Below, one piece after another: positions 14,817 through 25,400 of a stretch of DNA of 64,000 nt (its first letter is position 1; each line of letters opens with the position of its first letter). This DNA is from Prevotella sp. Lineage in GTDB: Bacteria > Bacteroidota > Bacteroidia > Bacteroidales > Bacteroidaceae. The notes beneath the pieces were generated by a model that worked only from the letters and a program-made list of their open reading frames with translations, searched no databases and was not told the DNA's origin. A program made the position numbers and the translations under genes. The stretch spans positions 1 to 64,000 of the forward strand of contig JAFUTI010000025.1 of assembly GCA_017471465.1 (NCBI GenBank). The letters run 5' to 3'.

Positions 14817-16550
14817 ATGAACATTTTAGAACTTAGCGAACAGGAAATCCTGCGACGTCAGTCGCTTGACGAGTTGCGCCGGATGGGTATCGACCCCTAC
14901 CCCGCAGCAGAGTATACCACCAATGCCTTTTCCACCGACATCCTCAGCACGTTCAGCGACGATGCCGAACCACGCAAAGTGTCGGTAGCCGGCCGTATGA
15001 TGAGCCGCCGCGTGATGGGTAAGGCCTCTTTTGCAGAACTTCAGGACTCCAAAGGCCGCATACAGGTCTACGTCACCCGCGACGACATCTGTCCTGGCGA
15101 GAACAAAGACCTGTACAACGTCGTCTTCAAGAAGCTGCTCGACATTGGCGACTTCATCGGCATCCGCGGTACGGTGTTCCGCACCCAGACGGGCGAGATC
15201 AGTATCCACGCCAAGGAGCTGACGCTGCTGTCGAAGAGTCTGAAGCCCCTGCCTATCGTGAAGTACAAGGACGGTGTGGCCTACGACAAGTTCGACGACC
15301 CGGAGCTACGCTACCGCCAGCGCTACGTCGACCTCGTGGTGAACGAGGGTGTCAAGGACACGTTCCTTAAGCGTGCCGCCATCATCCGCACGATGCGCCG
15401 CATCCTCGATGATGCCGGCTACACGGAGGTCGACACGCCTATTCTCCAGAACATCGCCGGCGGTGCTTCGGCCCGTCCCTTCATCACCCATTTCAATGCG
15501 CTGAATCAGGATATGTATATGCGTATCGCTACGGAGCTCTATCTGAAGCGCCTCATCGTGGGCGGCTTCGAGGGTGTCTACGAGATGGGCAAGAACTTCC
15601 GCAACGAGGGCATGGACAAGACCCACAACCCTGAGTTCACCTGCATGGAACTCTACGTCTCGTATAAGGACCTGCTTTGGGGTATGACCTTTACAGAGAA
15701 TATGCTGGAGCAGATATGCACCGCCGTCAACGGCAAGCCCGAGGTAGAGATCGACGGCAACATCGTCTCGTTCAAGGCGCCCTACCGCCGTTTGCCCATC
15801 CTCGACGCCATCAAGGAGAAGACCGGCTTCGACTGCGACGGCAAGACGGAGGACGAGATCCGTGCTTTCTGTAAGGAGAAGGGCATGGAGGTTGACGAGA
15901 CGATGGGTAAGGGTAAGCTTATCGACGAACTCTTCGGCGAGTTCTGTGAGGGCACCTTCATCCAGCCCACCTTCATCACCGACTATCCTGTTGAGATGTC
16001 GCCGCTGACGAAGATGCACAGGAGCAAGCCCGGCCTCACCGAGCGCTTCGAGCTGATGGTCAACGGTAAGGAACTGGCCAACGCCTACTCCGAGCTCAAC
16101 GACCCGATAGATCAGGAGGAGCGTTTCAAGGAGCAGATGCGCTTGGCCGACAAGGGCGACGACGAGGCGATGATCATCGACCACGACTTCCTCCGCGCCC
16201 TGCAGTACGGTATGCCGCCGACCTTCGGCATCGGCATCGGCATCGACCGTCTGGTGATGCTACTGACCGGAAAGTTTGCCATCGGCGAGATCATGCTCTT
16301 CCCGCAGATGAAACCCGAGAAGAAGGCACCTCAGAGCAGCATCCAGGAGTGGGCAGCCATCGGCGTCAGCGAAGACTGGGTCTACGTACTGCGCAAGGCC
16401 GGCTTCAACCTGATACAGAACATCCGCGACGAGAAACCTCAGGGCTTGCAGCAGAAGATTGGCGAGATTGTCAAGAAATACAAACTCGACCTGCAGAAGC
16501 CCTCGGTCGACGAAATCGGCCAGTGGATAGAGGCTGCTATGCAAGGATAA
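14817..16550 (+). CDS. lysS: Lysyl-tRNA synthetase, class II
   Basis: 577 residues. Charges tRNA-Lys. ATG 14817 (MNILELSEQEILRRQSLDEL) lies downstream of the promoter; the frame extends further up only through the promoter itself. N-terminal OB-fold for anticodon recognition (VAGRMMSRRVMGKASFAELQ), class II motif 2 (GVYEMGKNFRNEGMDKTHNPEFT) and motif 3 (GIGIGIDRLVMLLT). A C-terminal extension of about 75 residues after motif 3 is usual in Bacteroidota LysS. gpsA follows after 10 bp. Confidence 0.96.
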   Translation: MNILELSEQEILRRQSLDELRRMGIDPYPAAEYTTNAFSTDILSTFSDDAEPRKVSVAGRMMSRRVMGKASFAELQDSKGRIQVYVTRDDICPGENKDLYNVVFKKLLDIGDFIGIRGTVFRTQTGEISIHAKELTLLSKSLKPLPIVKYKDGVAYDKFDDPELRYRQRYVDLVVNEGVKDTFLKRAAIIRTMRRILDDAGYTEVDTPILQNIAGGASARPFITHFNALNQDMYMRIATELYLKRLIVGGFEGVYEMGKNFRNEGMDKTHNPEFTCMELYVSYKDLLWGMTFTENMLEQICTAVNGKPEVEIDGNIVSFKAPYRRLPILDAIKEKTGFDCDGKTEDEIRAFCKEKGMEVDETMGKGKLIDELFGEFCEGTFIQPTFITDYPVEMSPLTKMHRSKPGLTERFELMVNGKELANAYSELNDPIDQEERFKEQMRLADKGDDEAMIIDHDFLRALQYGMPPTFGIGIGIDRLVMLLTGKFAIGEIMLFPQMKPEKKAPQSSIQEWAAIGVSEDWVYVLRKAGFNLIQNIRDEKPQGLQQKIGEIVKKYKLDLQKPSVDEIGQWIEAAMQG

Positions 16551-16560
16551 TAATGAAGGC

Positions 16561-17556
16561 ATGTACGACTGCGGTAGAATAGCAATTATCGGTGGCGGAA
16601 GTTGGGCGACGGCCATTGCCAAGATTGTGGTGCAGCACACGCACCACATCGGCTGGTATATGCGCCGCGACGACCAGATAGAGGAGTTCCGCCGCATGGG
16701 TCATAACCCACGCTATCTTACCAGCGTCCACTTCAACATCGACGAGATACACTTCGAGAGCGATCTCAACCACATCGTACAACTCTACGACACACTGGTG
16801 TTCGTCGTCCCGTCGCCCTATCTGAAGAACCACCTCAAGAAGCTCAAGACGCGTCTGAAGGACAAGTTCATCATCACCGCCATCAAGGGCATCGTCCCCG
16901 ACGAGAACCTCATCTGCTCAGAGTATTTCCACCAGGTGTTCGACGTGCCTCACAGCAACCTGGCCTGTCTCGGCGGACCCTCCCATGCCGAGGAGGTGGC
17001 CCTGGAGCGACTCTCCTACCTCACCGTCGGCTGTGCCGACATCGAGAAGGCACAGGCCTTTGCCGACGTGCTGTCGAGCGACTTCATCAAGACGAAGACC
17101 AGCGACGACGTCATCGGCATCGAGTACTCGTCGGTGCTGAAGAACGTCTACGCCATCGCCGCCGGCATCTGTTCGGGTCTGAAATACGGCGACAACTTCC
17201 AGGCGGTCCTTATGTCAAATGCCGTACAGGAGATGGCACGTTTCCTGACGGCCGTCCACCCCATCGAGCGCAACCCCTACGACTCCGTCTATCTGGGCGA
17301 CCTGCTGGTGACGGGCTACTCCAACTTCTCGCGCAACCGCACCTTTGGCACGATGATTGGCAAGGGCTACTCCGTGAAGTCCGCCCAGATGGAGATGGAG
17401 ATGATTGCCGAGGGGTTCTTCGGCACGAAATGTATGAAGGAGATCAACCGCCACTGGCATGTCAACATGCCCATCCTCGATGCTGTCTACAACATCCTCT
17501 ACGAGCGCATCAGCCCGCAGATAGAAATCAAGTTGCTCACCGACTCGTTCCGGTAA
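16561..17556 (+). CDS. gpsA: Glycerol-3-phosphate dehydrogenase [NAD(P)+]
   Basis: 331 residues. Reduces dihydroxyacetone phosphate to sn-glycerol 3-phosphate, the backbone for membrane lipids. N-terminal Rossmann motif IAIIGGGSWATAIAK, HNPRYL, then TAIKGIVPDE and LGGPSHAEEVA, and the catalytic Lys region SSVLKNVYAIAAGICSGL. Co-transcribed with lysS. In many relatives pgi comes next; here two large secreted-protein genes intervene. Confidence 0.95.
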   Translation: MYDCGRIAIIGGGSWATAIAKIVVQHTHHIGWYMRRDDQIEEFRRMGHNPRYLTSVHFNIDEIHFESDLNHIVQLYDTLVFVVPSPYLKNHLKKLKTRLKDKFIITAIKGIVPDENLICSEYFHQVFDVPHSNLACLGGPSHAEEVALERLSYLTVGCADIEKAQAFADVLSSDFIKTKTSDDVIGIEYSSVLKNVYAIAAGICSGLKYGDNFQAVLMSNAVQEMARFLTAVHPIERNPYDSVYLGDLLVTGYSNFSRNRTFGTMIGKGYSVKSAQMEMEMIAEGFFGTKCMKEINRHWHVNMPILDAVYNILYERISPQIEIKLLTDSFR

Positions 17557-17602
17557 CAGGCGGCTTGCCACTTTCTAACTATAACTAACATCCTTATTTC
17601 CT

Positions 17603-20600
17603 ATGAGATTACTTACTATTACCCTTATCTGTCTTCTGTCGGCAATGACAGCCAGTGCCGATCCCATCACCCGCGAACAGGCCCGCAAGAAAGCCGAGAC
17701 ATTCATGGCCGGACAAGACAGCCGGCAGCTGCTCGTCCCCGTGGAGAGCGCCAAGAAGCTGGCGCCGCGGCGCAAGGCCGGACGTGCCGGTGACGTCACG
17801 AGCGAATACTACGTCTTCAACAAAGGTGTTCAGCAAGGTTTTGTCATCGTGTCGGGCGACGACCAGACGGAACCCATCCTCGGCTATTGCGACGCTGGCG
17901 AGTTCGACTACGCCGTCCTGCCGCCGAACATGAAAGAGTGGCTCGACGGCTATGCCCGTCAGATAGCGCGCATCCAGACGGAGGGTGCACCAGTCATCCG
18001 CGATGCCATCCCCACCCATCCCAAGGTCGACGAGCTGATGAAGAGCCGATGGAGCCAGGGCTATCCCTACAACCTCACCTGCCCCGAGTATTTCTCGCTG
18101 GGCCGTTCGGTGACGGGCTGTGTGGCTACGGCCATGGCCCAGTTGCTATACTATAACCGCGAGAAGTCGGTGTCGGAGACGACGACAGACATGCCCGCCT
18201 ACGACACGTGGACAGCCCACGCCACCTACGGCCACCTGCATGTGGAGGGCATCCCCGAGGGTTCGCCCATCGACTGGGAGAACATGAAGGACGAGTACGG
18301 CTCTGCCACCGAGAAGCAGCGCAAGGCCGTTGCCGACCTCATGCACTACTGCGGCGTGGCAGTGAAGATGGACTATACCAACGCCTCGTCGGGTGCCCAG
18401 TCGTACGATGCCTACCAGGCTTTCGGCAAGTATTTCGGCTACGGCTCGTCGGTGCGCTACGTCAGCGCCTCGTCGGTGAGCAGCGACACGCAGTGGGACG
18501 ACATCATCTACAAGGAGATAGCGGCAGGTCGTCCTATCTATATCAGCGGTGCCAACAGCGGCGGCGGCCATGCCTTCGTGGCCGACGGCTACGACGGCAA
18601 CCTCCGCTATCATATCAACTGGGGCTGGGGCGGCACGAGCAACGGCTACTACCTGCTGACGAACCTCACCCCCGGCCAGCAGGGCATCGGCGGTTCCAAC
18701 GACGGCTACAACGACTATCGTGAGGTCATCATCGGTATCGAGCCCGAGAACTACGGGGAGAAGGAGATGACGATTGCCGACCTGACGGTACGCCGTATCT
18801 GTCTGGAGCACTTCGACACCGACGGCGACGGCAAGCTGACCTACGGCGAGGCCGCTGCCGTGGAGCGTCTGGGGACGGTCTTCAAGGGCAGCACTATCAA
18901 GACCTTCACGGAACTCTACTATTTCACCGGACTCACCGAACTGTCCGACGACGCCTTCAGCGGCTGCAGCCAGCTGACGACGCTGCGACTGCCTAAGAAC
19001 ATCCAGCGTATCGGCGCACAGGCCCTGATGGGATGTGCCCGTCTGTCGAAGCTCGACATGCCCAACCACGTGACGGCCATCGGTGCACGCGCCTTCCAGG
19101 GATGCGTCCTACTGAAGAGTCTGTCGCTGCCCGATGATATGACCGTCATCGAGGACGGCACCTTCGCCCAGACAGGACTGACAGCCGTCACACTGCCTAC
19201 CACGGTGACGGCGATAGGTGCCGAGGCCTTCGCGAATTGCCAGAGTCTGTCACGCATCGAGGTGAAGACCTACCGGCCGTCGGCTATCAGCCTCAGTCCG
19301 TCGGCCTTCAACGGCACCGACCTGTCACGCGTCACCCTCAGCTGTATGCAGGGCCTGCGTACCTATTTCTCTTCTACACCTGTCTGGCAGGACTTCGGCA
19401 ACATCAGCGAGCAGCGCGAACTGTCGGGCGGCCGCTTTGCCGAACTGGAGGCCCAGCAGACCTACTACCTCTATCACGTGGGCACGGGACAGTATCTGAC
19501 CAAGGGCGAGGCCTACGGCACACAGGCCGTTGTCGGCGACAGTCCCATGCGCTTCGTCATCAACCACACGGCGACGATGGCCGACGGTGTCTACTACCTC
19601 ACATCGCCCGACACCGGCAGGGAGGGTAACCTCCTCTTCCGCACGTCGGCCGACGGTAATGTCGGCAAGGGCGTGAAGGCCACCTTCGTCGACGGGGCCC
19701 TCTCCGCCAACCGCGCCAACGCCTACTGGACCATCCTGTCTATTGGCGACGACACCTACACCATCCAGGTGCCCACCACGGCAACGGGCTACGAGGACGG
19801 GAAGTTCCTGGGTGTCCTCAGCAGCCACGAGAGCAATGCCGCCTCACCCACCTATGGTGTCTACAGCGACATCGACTACGCCACACACCCGCTGAACTGC
19901 CAATGGCGGCTTGTGCGCTACGACGAACAGGCGGCCCAGACCTATGCCGCCGTCAAGGAGCTGGGCAACCTGCTTGACATTGCCGCCACGCGCTACCTCG
20001 CCGTCGATGCCGAGCAGGCCGTCTACGACCGTCTTGAGAGCACCTACGACGAACTGCGGCAGGCCCAGCGCTCCCTGCGTAAGAAGCTGAAGTTTGTTGA
20101 CTTCGCCGACGATGCCGTGCGCACCGTCAGCATCTCGAAGTGGGATATCGACAGCAATGGTGAGCTGAGCTACACCGAGGCTGCCAAGGTCAGCGATTTC
20201 GACATCTCGTTCCAGAACAACACGACGCTGACGAGCGTCGACGAGTTGCAGTATTTCACCAGTGTCAACGACATCTACGGCAACACCTTCAGCGGCTGTA
20301 CCAACCTGACGTCCGTCGTGCTGCCCCCGAACCTCGTACATATTTATTATTATGCGTTCCGCAACTGCAGCAGTCTGCAGTCCATCGCCCTGCCGGAGTA
20401 TGTCAATACCATCGGCGATGGCTGTTTCCTGGGCTGCACGGCCCTGCGCTCGGTGACGCTCGGCACCCCCGACCCGTCGGTCATCAGCCTCGGCACCAAT
20501 GCGTTCAACGGCATCAACCTGTCGCTGTGCACCCTCTATGTGCCGCAAGGGTCGAAGGCCGTCTACGAACAGACGCCCGTCTGGAGGAGCTTCGGACAGA

Positions 20601-22294
20601 TTGTCGAGGTACGCGGCCATACACAGCCGAAGTTCTCGGCCGTGACACCCGATGTCGCCGGCTACATCATGAATACGGCCACACGTAAGTACATCGCTAC
20701 GGGTGAAGCCTACGGCACACAGTCGGTGGTGGCCGCCAACGGCTTGCAGTACCAGTTCAAGCACACCAGCGCCATGGCCGACGGTGTCTACTATCTGACG
20801 ACGGGCAGCAAGTGTCTCTTCCGCAGCGATACCGACACGAAGGTAGGCACAGGCGTCAAGACCTGTTTCGGCGACGGCAGTGTCTCGGCGAAGGCTTACT
20901 GGAAGGTCGTCATGAACGATGACGGCACCTTCACGATGCAGGTGCCGCAGACCGATGCCAGCTACGTCGCCGACGAGTACCTCGGCACACAGGACAGCCA
21001 TCGCAGCGACTTCAGCAGTCCCACCTACGGACTGTACTGGGATGTCAAGGGCGCTGGCACGCGCTGGGCTTTCATCACCGCCGACGACATGCGTGAGGCC
21101 CAGGAGCTCGACACCAAGTTCACGCAGCTTGCCGACCTGCTGAAACGTGCCGGCGAGGCCGGCGTCGACGTCAGCCGTGAGCAGGCCGTCTACGACAATA
21201 TCCACAGCACCGTCGCCGACCTCGACGACGCACGTCAGTCCCTACGTCAGAAGCTGCACTACATCGATTTCGTCGATGCGAAGGCCAAGACACTCTGTGT
21301 GGCTTTCTGGGACAGCAATGCCGACGAGGAGCTGTCGCTGGAGGAGGCGGCTGCCGTCACCGACATCGGCACCACCTTCAGCAACATCGCTAATCTGAAG
21401 AGTCTGGAAGACCTGCGCTACTTCACGTCGCTGACAGCCGTTCCCGACAATGCGTTCCGCGGCTCGACGGTGTTGGAGACGGTCTATCTGCCTGAGAATG
21501 TCACCTCTATCGGCACGTACGCCTTCCTGCAGACCTCTGTCAAGAATCTCGTGCTGCTCAACGGCCGGTCGCTTGTTGCCAAGGGGATGTCAAACCTGGC
21601 CAACAACGCGCTGGTGTTCGTGCCCGTCGCGATGGTCGACGCCTACAATGCCGACGCGTCATGGGCGGAGCGCTGCACCATTGTCGACTATACGGGTCAG
21701 CCGGTCGTCACTGGCGAGGCCAGCCGCGTCTACGGTCGCAGCTCGACTACTTTCAAGATGAAGGTGACGGGAGCCCCCGTCGACGGTGAGGCGGCTTTCG
21801 AGTGCGAGGCTGCCGGCAACAGCAAACTGCCTGTTGGCGACTATCCCATCACCGTGCTGCCAGGAACCATCACGACGGCCAATGTGACGTACCGTGAGGG
21901 TGTGCTGACCATCGAGCCGGCGCCCGTCACTATCACGGCCAAGAGCTACACCCGGCAGGTGGGAGAGCCCAACCCGGCGTTCGAGGTCACCTTCTCCAGT
22001 TTCCGCAATAGGGAGACCGACACCGTGCTGACGGTACGACCGGTCGTCACCTGTGAGGCGACGATCGACAGTCCGGCAGGTGAGTACGACATCGTGCCCA
22101 GTGGTGCCGATGCCCTCAACTATGCTTTCAAGTATGTGTCAGGGAAGCTCACCGTCGTCGCCAATCCCGATGCCATCGTCTCCGTCGAGGCCGACGGGCG
22201 CCTGCAGACCGTCTACGACCTGCAGGGGCGCCGCGTCGCCACTCCTCGTCGTGGCATCTACCTCCGCGACCGGCGGAAGGTCGTTGTCAGATAG
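17603..22294 (+). CDS. Secreted C10-family cysteine protease with EF-hand/leucine-rich repeats
   Basis: 1,563 residues. Signal peptide (LLTITLICLLSAMTASA), Spi-like propeptide (PITREQARKKAETFM ... EYYVFNKG ... FVIVSGDD), then a streptopain-type C10 domain: catalytic Cys173 in SVTGCVATAMAQ, catalytic His323 in GGGHAFVADGY, followed by HINWGWGG. After about residue 390 a unit appears three times: an EF-hand-like loop (DTDGDGKLTYGEA; DIDSNGELSYTEA; DSNADEELSLEEA), then BspA-type leucine-rich repeats, and after the first two a carbohydrate-binding-like segment (G-Q-Y/Y-I ... T-G-E-A-Y-G-T-Q). An MBG-like domain (ITAKSYTRQVGEPNPAFEV) and the short tail GRRVATPRRGIYLRD close it. Likely exported or surface-bound and host- or food-protein degrading. 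No own promoter seen. Confidence 0.85.
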   Translation: MRLLTITLICLLSAMTASADPITREQARKKAETFMAGQDSRQLLVPVESAKKLAPRRKAGRAGDVTSEYYVFNKGVQQGFVIVSGDDQTEPILGYCDAGEFDYAVLPPNMKEWLDGYARQIARIQTEGAPVIRDAIPTHPKVDELMKSRWSQGYPYNLTCPEYFSLGRSVTGCVATAMAQLLYYNREKSVSETTTDMPAYDTWTAHATYGHLHVEGIPEGSPIDWENMKDEYGSATEKQRKAVADLMHYCGVAVKMDYTNASSGAQSYDAYQAFGKYFGYGSSVRYVSASSVSSDTQWDDIIYKEIAAGRPIYISGANSGGGHAFVADGYDGNLRYHINWGWGGTSNGYYLLTNLTPGQQGIGGSNDGYNDYREVIIGIEPENYGEKEMTIADLTVRRICLEHFDTDGDGKLTYGEAAAVERLGTVFKGSTIKTFTELYYFTGLTELSDDAFSGCSQLTTLRLPKNIQRIGAQALMGCARLSKLDMPNHVTAIGARAFQGCVLLKSLSLPDDMTVIEDGTFAQTGLTAVTLPTTVTAIGAEAFANCQSLSRIEVKTYRPSAISLSPSAFNGTDLSRVTLSCMQGLRTYFSSTPVWQDFGNISEQRELSGGRFAELEAQQTYYLYHVGTGQYLTKGEAYGTQAVVGDSPMRFVINHTATMADGVYYLTSPDTGREGNLLFRTSADGNVGKGVKATFVDGALSANRANAYWTILSIGDDTYTIQVPTTATGYEDGKFLGVLSSHESNAASPTYGVYSDIDYATHPLNCQWRLVRYDEQAAQTYAAVKELGNLLDIAATRYLAVDAEQAVYDRLESTYDELRQAQRSLRKKLKFVDFADDAVRTVSISKWDIDSNGELSYTEAAKVSDFDISFQNNTTLTSVDELQYFTSVNDIYGNTFSGCTNLTSVVLPPNLVHIYYYAFRNCSSLQSIALPEYVNTIGDGCFLGCTALRSVTLGTPDPSVISLGTNAFNGINLSLCTLYVPQGSKAVYEQTPVWRSFGQIVEVRGHTQPKFSAVTPDVAGYIMNTATRKYIATGEAYGTQSVVAANGLQYQFKHTSAMADGVYYLTTGSKCLFRSDTDTKVGTGVKTCFGDGSVSAKAYWKVVMNDDGTFTMQVPQTDASYVADEYLGTQDSHRSDFSSPTYGLYWDVKGAGTRWAFITADDMREAQELDTKFTQLADLLKRAGEAGVDVSREQAVYDNIHSTVADLDDARQSLRQKLHYIDFVDAKAKTLCVAFWDSNADEELSLEEAAAVTDIGTTFSNIANLKSLEDLRYFTSLTAVPDNAFRGSTVLETVYLPENVTSIGTYAFLQTSVKNLVLLNGRSLVAKGMSNLANNALVFVPVAMVDAYNADASWAERCTIVDYTGQPVVTGEASRVYGRSSTTFKMKVTGAPVDGEAAFECEAAGNSKLPVGDYPITVLPGTITTANVTYREGVLTIEPAPVTITAKSYTRQVGEPNPAFEVTFSSFRNRETDTVLTVRPVVTCEATIDSPAGEYDIVPSGADALNYAFKYVSGKLTVVANPDAIVSVEADGRLQTVYDLQGRRVATPRRGIYLRDRRKVVVR

Positions 22295-22448
22295 AGAGGA
22301 GCTGTTCCCACTCAGACGGATAGAAGTCCAGCTCGCGCGACAGGTTTCCCTCTGTCGTGTCGGTGGTGCCTGCTGTGCTCACAGCTATCATCTGCTGTAA
22401 CTGTATGTTGACGCAGGTGGTGGTAGGTGTCTGATATTTCCGTTTCAT
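22287..22448 (-). CDS. Small peptide of the MK-x-x-Y-x-x-P ... QMIAxS family (copy 3)
   Basis: 53 residues, not previously obvious because of its size. Begins MKRKYQTPTTTCVNIQLQQM and continues IAVSTAGTTDTTEGNLSREL, ending DFYPSEWEQLLSI. The first 24 residues align with the two peptides at 34943 and 37996 (conserved M-K, Y, P, V-N, Q, Q-M-I-A, S), and the S-R-E plus aromatic/acidic end also recurs. It starts 20 bp after the stop of the PL11 gene on the same strand and is preceded by a strong Shine-Dalgarno-like AAAGGAGG, rare in this phylum. Its stop overlaps the C10 protease stop by 8 bp (convergent). I recall similar short hypothetical proteins in Bacteroidales but know no function. Confidence 0.7.
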   Translation of the reverse strand: MKRKYQTPTTTCVNIQLQQMIAVSTAGTTDTTEGNLSRELDFYPSEWEQLLSI

Positions 22449-22457
22449 ATTGTGATC

Positions 22458-22465
22458 CTCCTTTC
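22458..22465 (-). promoter_or_regulatory. Strong Shine-Dalgarno before peptide copy 3
   Basis: On the minus strand AAAGGAGG precedes ATCACAAT and the ATG at 22448. This is a near-perfect match to the 16S anti-SD, unlike the other genes in the window. Confidence 0.6.
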
Positions 22466-22468
22466 GCG

Positions 22469-25400
22469 TTATTTGACGATTACCTTACGGCCGTCTCTGA
22501 TGTAGATGCCGTTTGTGGGCTTGCTGACGCGCTGGCCCTTCAGGTTGTAGACATTCGCCTTTTCACCATTCGTCAGCGAAGTGCCGTTGATGGCGGTGGC
22601 CTCATCCGTCAGCGGATAGAAGCGTGCTTCCGCAGGAGCGAAATCGGCCGGCAGGTAGGCCGTCTGTGCACCCACGGTGAAGGCATTGTTGTTGAGGAAG
22701 AATCCCGTCGTGCCCTGTTCCTGGAGCAGCACGTAGACAGTGCCTGCCTCCTTGACGGTCTGCTCCGTCACACCCACCAGCTTGTTGGCTGAGGTGTCGG
22801 TGGTGCCGCCTGCCACGACGGGGATAACGCAGGTGCCCTGGCCCTTCAGCAGCAGTCCGGTGCCTGCGGGCACGGTGCCGTCGACGGTCTGTAGTGTCAG
22901 TGTGGTGCCGTTAGCCTCGACGCCTGTGACGAGGTAGGCCTGTGTCAGGTTCGTGATAGCGCTGCTGAAGTCGAGTGCGTAGGGGCTGCAGTAGGTGGCC
23001 CATCCGGCGCTGCTGATGGTCTTCAAGATCGACGTCAAGACATCGAGCACCTCGACGGAGTAGACAACGGAGTATCGTGTGAGGTTCACGGTATTGATGC
23101 CTGTCGATTTCACCTTATATATACGGGTATTACCATAGTCCAGACCCATCGCCTCCAGACCTGACACGTCGTTCACCGTCCCACTCAGTGTGATGCGCAC
23201 ATACTGTCCCTCGTTGGCCTGGATGGCAATGTTACGGCCACCGCTGAATGCCATGTAAAGGCCACCGTTGTGGATATAGGCATTATTGTTGCTGGTGCCG
23301 TCGCCGGGGACGCCGAAGTTGGCGTTCAGCAGGTCGTCGGCGTTGTCCTTCAGCACCGTGTAGCTGCCGAGTTTCGTATCGGAGTAGCTCGTCGACGAAA
23401 TCTTTGTGAAGTCGATGTTCCAGACATTGGCAAAGACGGGCATCACGTCTAGCACGGTCTCAGCCGGTTCAGAGTCGTTGTAGCCCTCGGCCACGGCGTA
23501 GGCCGACAGCGTAGAGCCGCAGAAGACGCTGACGGCACTGCCGGCGGTACAGCGCAAGGTCTCTTCACCGTCGATGGTGTAGTAGATGATGACCTCCGAT
23601 GGAGCGGCAGCCAGCGACGACTGGTTGCTGCCGATGACTATTTCATATTTACCGTCGGCATAGCCCGTCTTCGTGAAGAAGGGCGCTGCGAGTGTAAGGG
23701 TGCTGCCGGCCTCCACAGCTACGGAAGCGGGGGTGCTGGCCTCGTCGACGATATACGACACGGCCTTGACGGTGCACGATGCCGTCACGTCGAAAGGTTT
23801 GGTGTAGAGCTGGCGGGCGGCGTTGGCGGCGTCAGCAGGATCGCTGCCGTTGAGCGTGTAGTAGGTCTCGGTGGCTGCCGTACCATGGCTGCCTGCACCC
23901 GGCGTAATTTCGACGGTGCGCGTGCCGCCGTTGGCTGCCAGGATCTTGATGACAGGCTCGCTGACGGTCTCTTCCGTTGCCGATGTCTTGATGACGACCT
24001 TAGTGATACGGGTGCTCTGTCCGATGCCCGAGAGGTCGAGATGCGTCGTTGCATCGGTCGTACTGATGGTGTACTCCGTTCCGCTGACAAGCGTGCTGTT
24101 GGCACTCATGCCGCTGACGTTTGTCGAGAGCAGTGTCAGGTTGCCGTTAGAGATGTAGAACGTCACCTTGTCGCCGTCCTTCAGGTTGAGCACCGACAGG
24201 TAGTAGGTGTTCGGGTTTCCCGTGTAGGTCAGCAGGCAGTTCCAGCCCGTGCCGCTGCGTATCCACCAGTCCTGGTACTCCGAGTCGGTGCGACGGCTCT
24301 TCGAAGTGGCGAAGCGGTTACCGAGGGTGTAATCGCCGTATGCTGCCTGATAGACCTTTGCTTCAGAGGTTTCCTGAGTGATGGCATCGTCCGACAGGGT
24401 GGCATTTTTGTTTCCGGCCTCGGTAGCGATAGCTGCGAAGTCGTAGGTCTCCGTCACCAACCCGTCGAAGTAGACCTGGGTAGCAGCGCTGACACCACCG
24501 GCCGATGAGACGGTGTAGAAGTAGTAGGTTGTCTCGTTAGGCATCTTGACATAGCTCTTCTCCATCTTCGTGCCGTCCACGGCGGGGTTCGTCGAGGGCG
24601 CGGTGGTGTAGTAGACGGAGACGTCGTTGCCGAGCGACGACTCACCGGGCGTCACGGTCTTGACCTTTCCTTCGCCGCTGACGGCGGGTGCCGTCACCTT
24701 CTCCAGTCCGGCCATCAGCACGAGTTTACCGTCCTCGATGGCGAGTTTGCTGTCGTCGCCGGCGCCCTCAACGATGATGTCGCTGAGTGCACCCTCACCG
24801 AGACTGCCGATAGTACCTAAGACGTAGGTGGCACTGCTCAGTGCGGAGACGGGCTGTATCTCGATGACGGGCTTCAGCAGCTGGGGGCCGTACTGTTCCC
24901 AGGCCTCACCGCTGCGTGTGCGGATGTTCAGGGTGCCGATGTTCACCTGGTCGAACTGCGAGTTCTTCGGGTCGAGCTGCATGACGATGCGGGCTCCCTC
25001 GTGCAGGTTCAGCGTGCCGACGGTGGTCGTGCCGTAGCTGACGGCGTCGGCATCGTTCACGTCGCCGCCCGTGGGATAGAGCGTCGAGCCATACTCCATG
25101 GTGAGCGACTTCTTGATCGTTGCACCCGAGAAGAAGCTGGTGTGGCGGTTCATCCACACGTCGCTGCCCGTCAGCGTACCGCGGAAGCGCAGTGTGCCGC
25201 CCCAGATGTCGGTCTGGCCAGTATAGCTGAAGTCACGGTTCGTCAGTTTCAGCAGACCGTTGCCCTGTTTCACCAGACGTGTGGTGCCGGTGATGTCGCC
25301 CTTGTCGCTACCGTTGCCCAGCTGCGTGGCTTTAACGCTGGTAGAGATGCTGTTGTTATTGTCGTTGCCCGACACCACGGCGTTGACGTTGACGGTGATG

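Noticed and set aside
17603-22294. Gingipain-like or full type IX sorting domain on the C10 protease
   Set aside because: Active-site motifs are of the C10 streptopain family, and the tail is about 30 residues, too short for a complete sorting domain.
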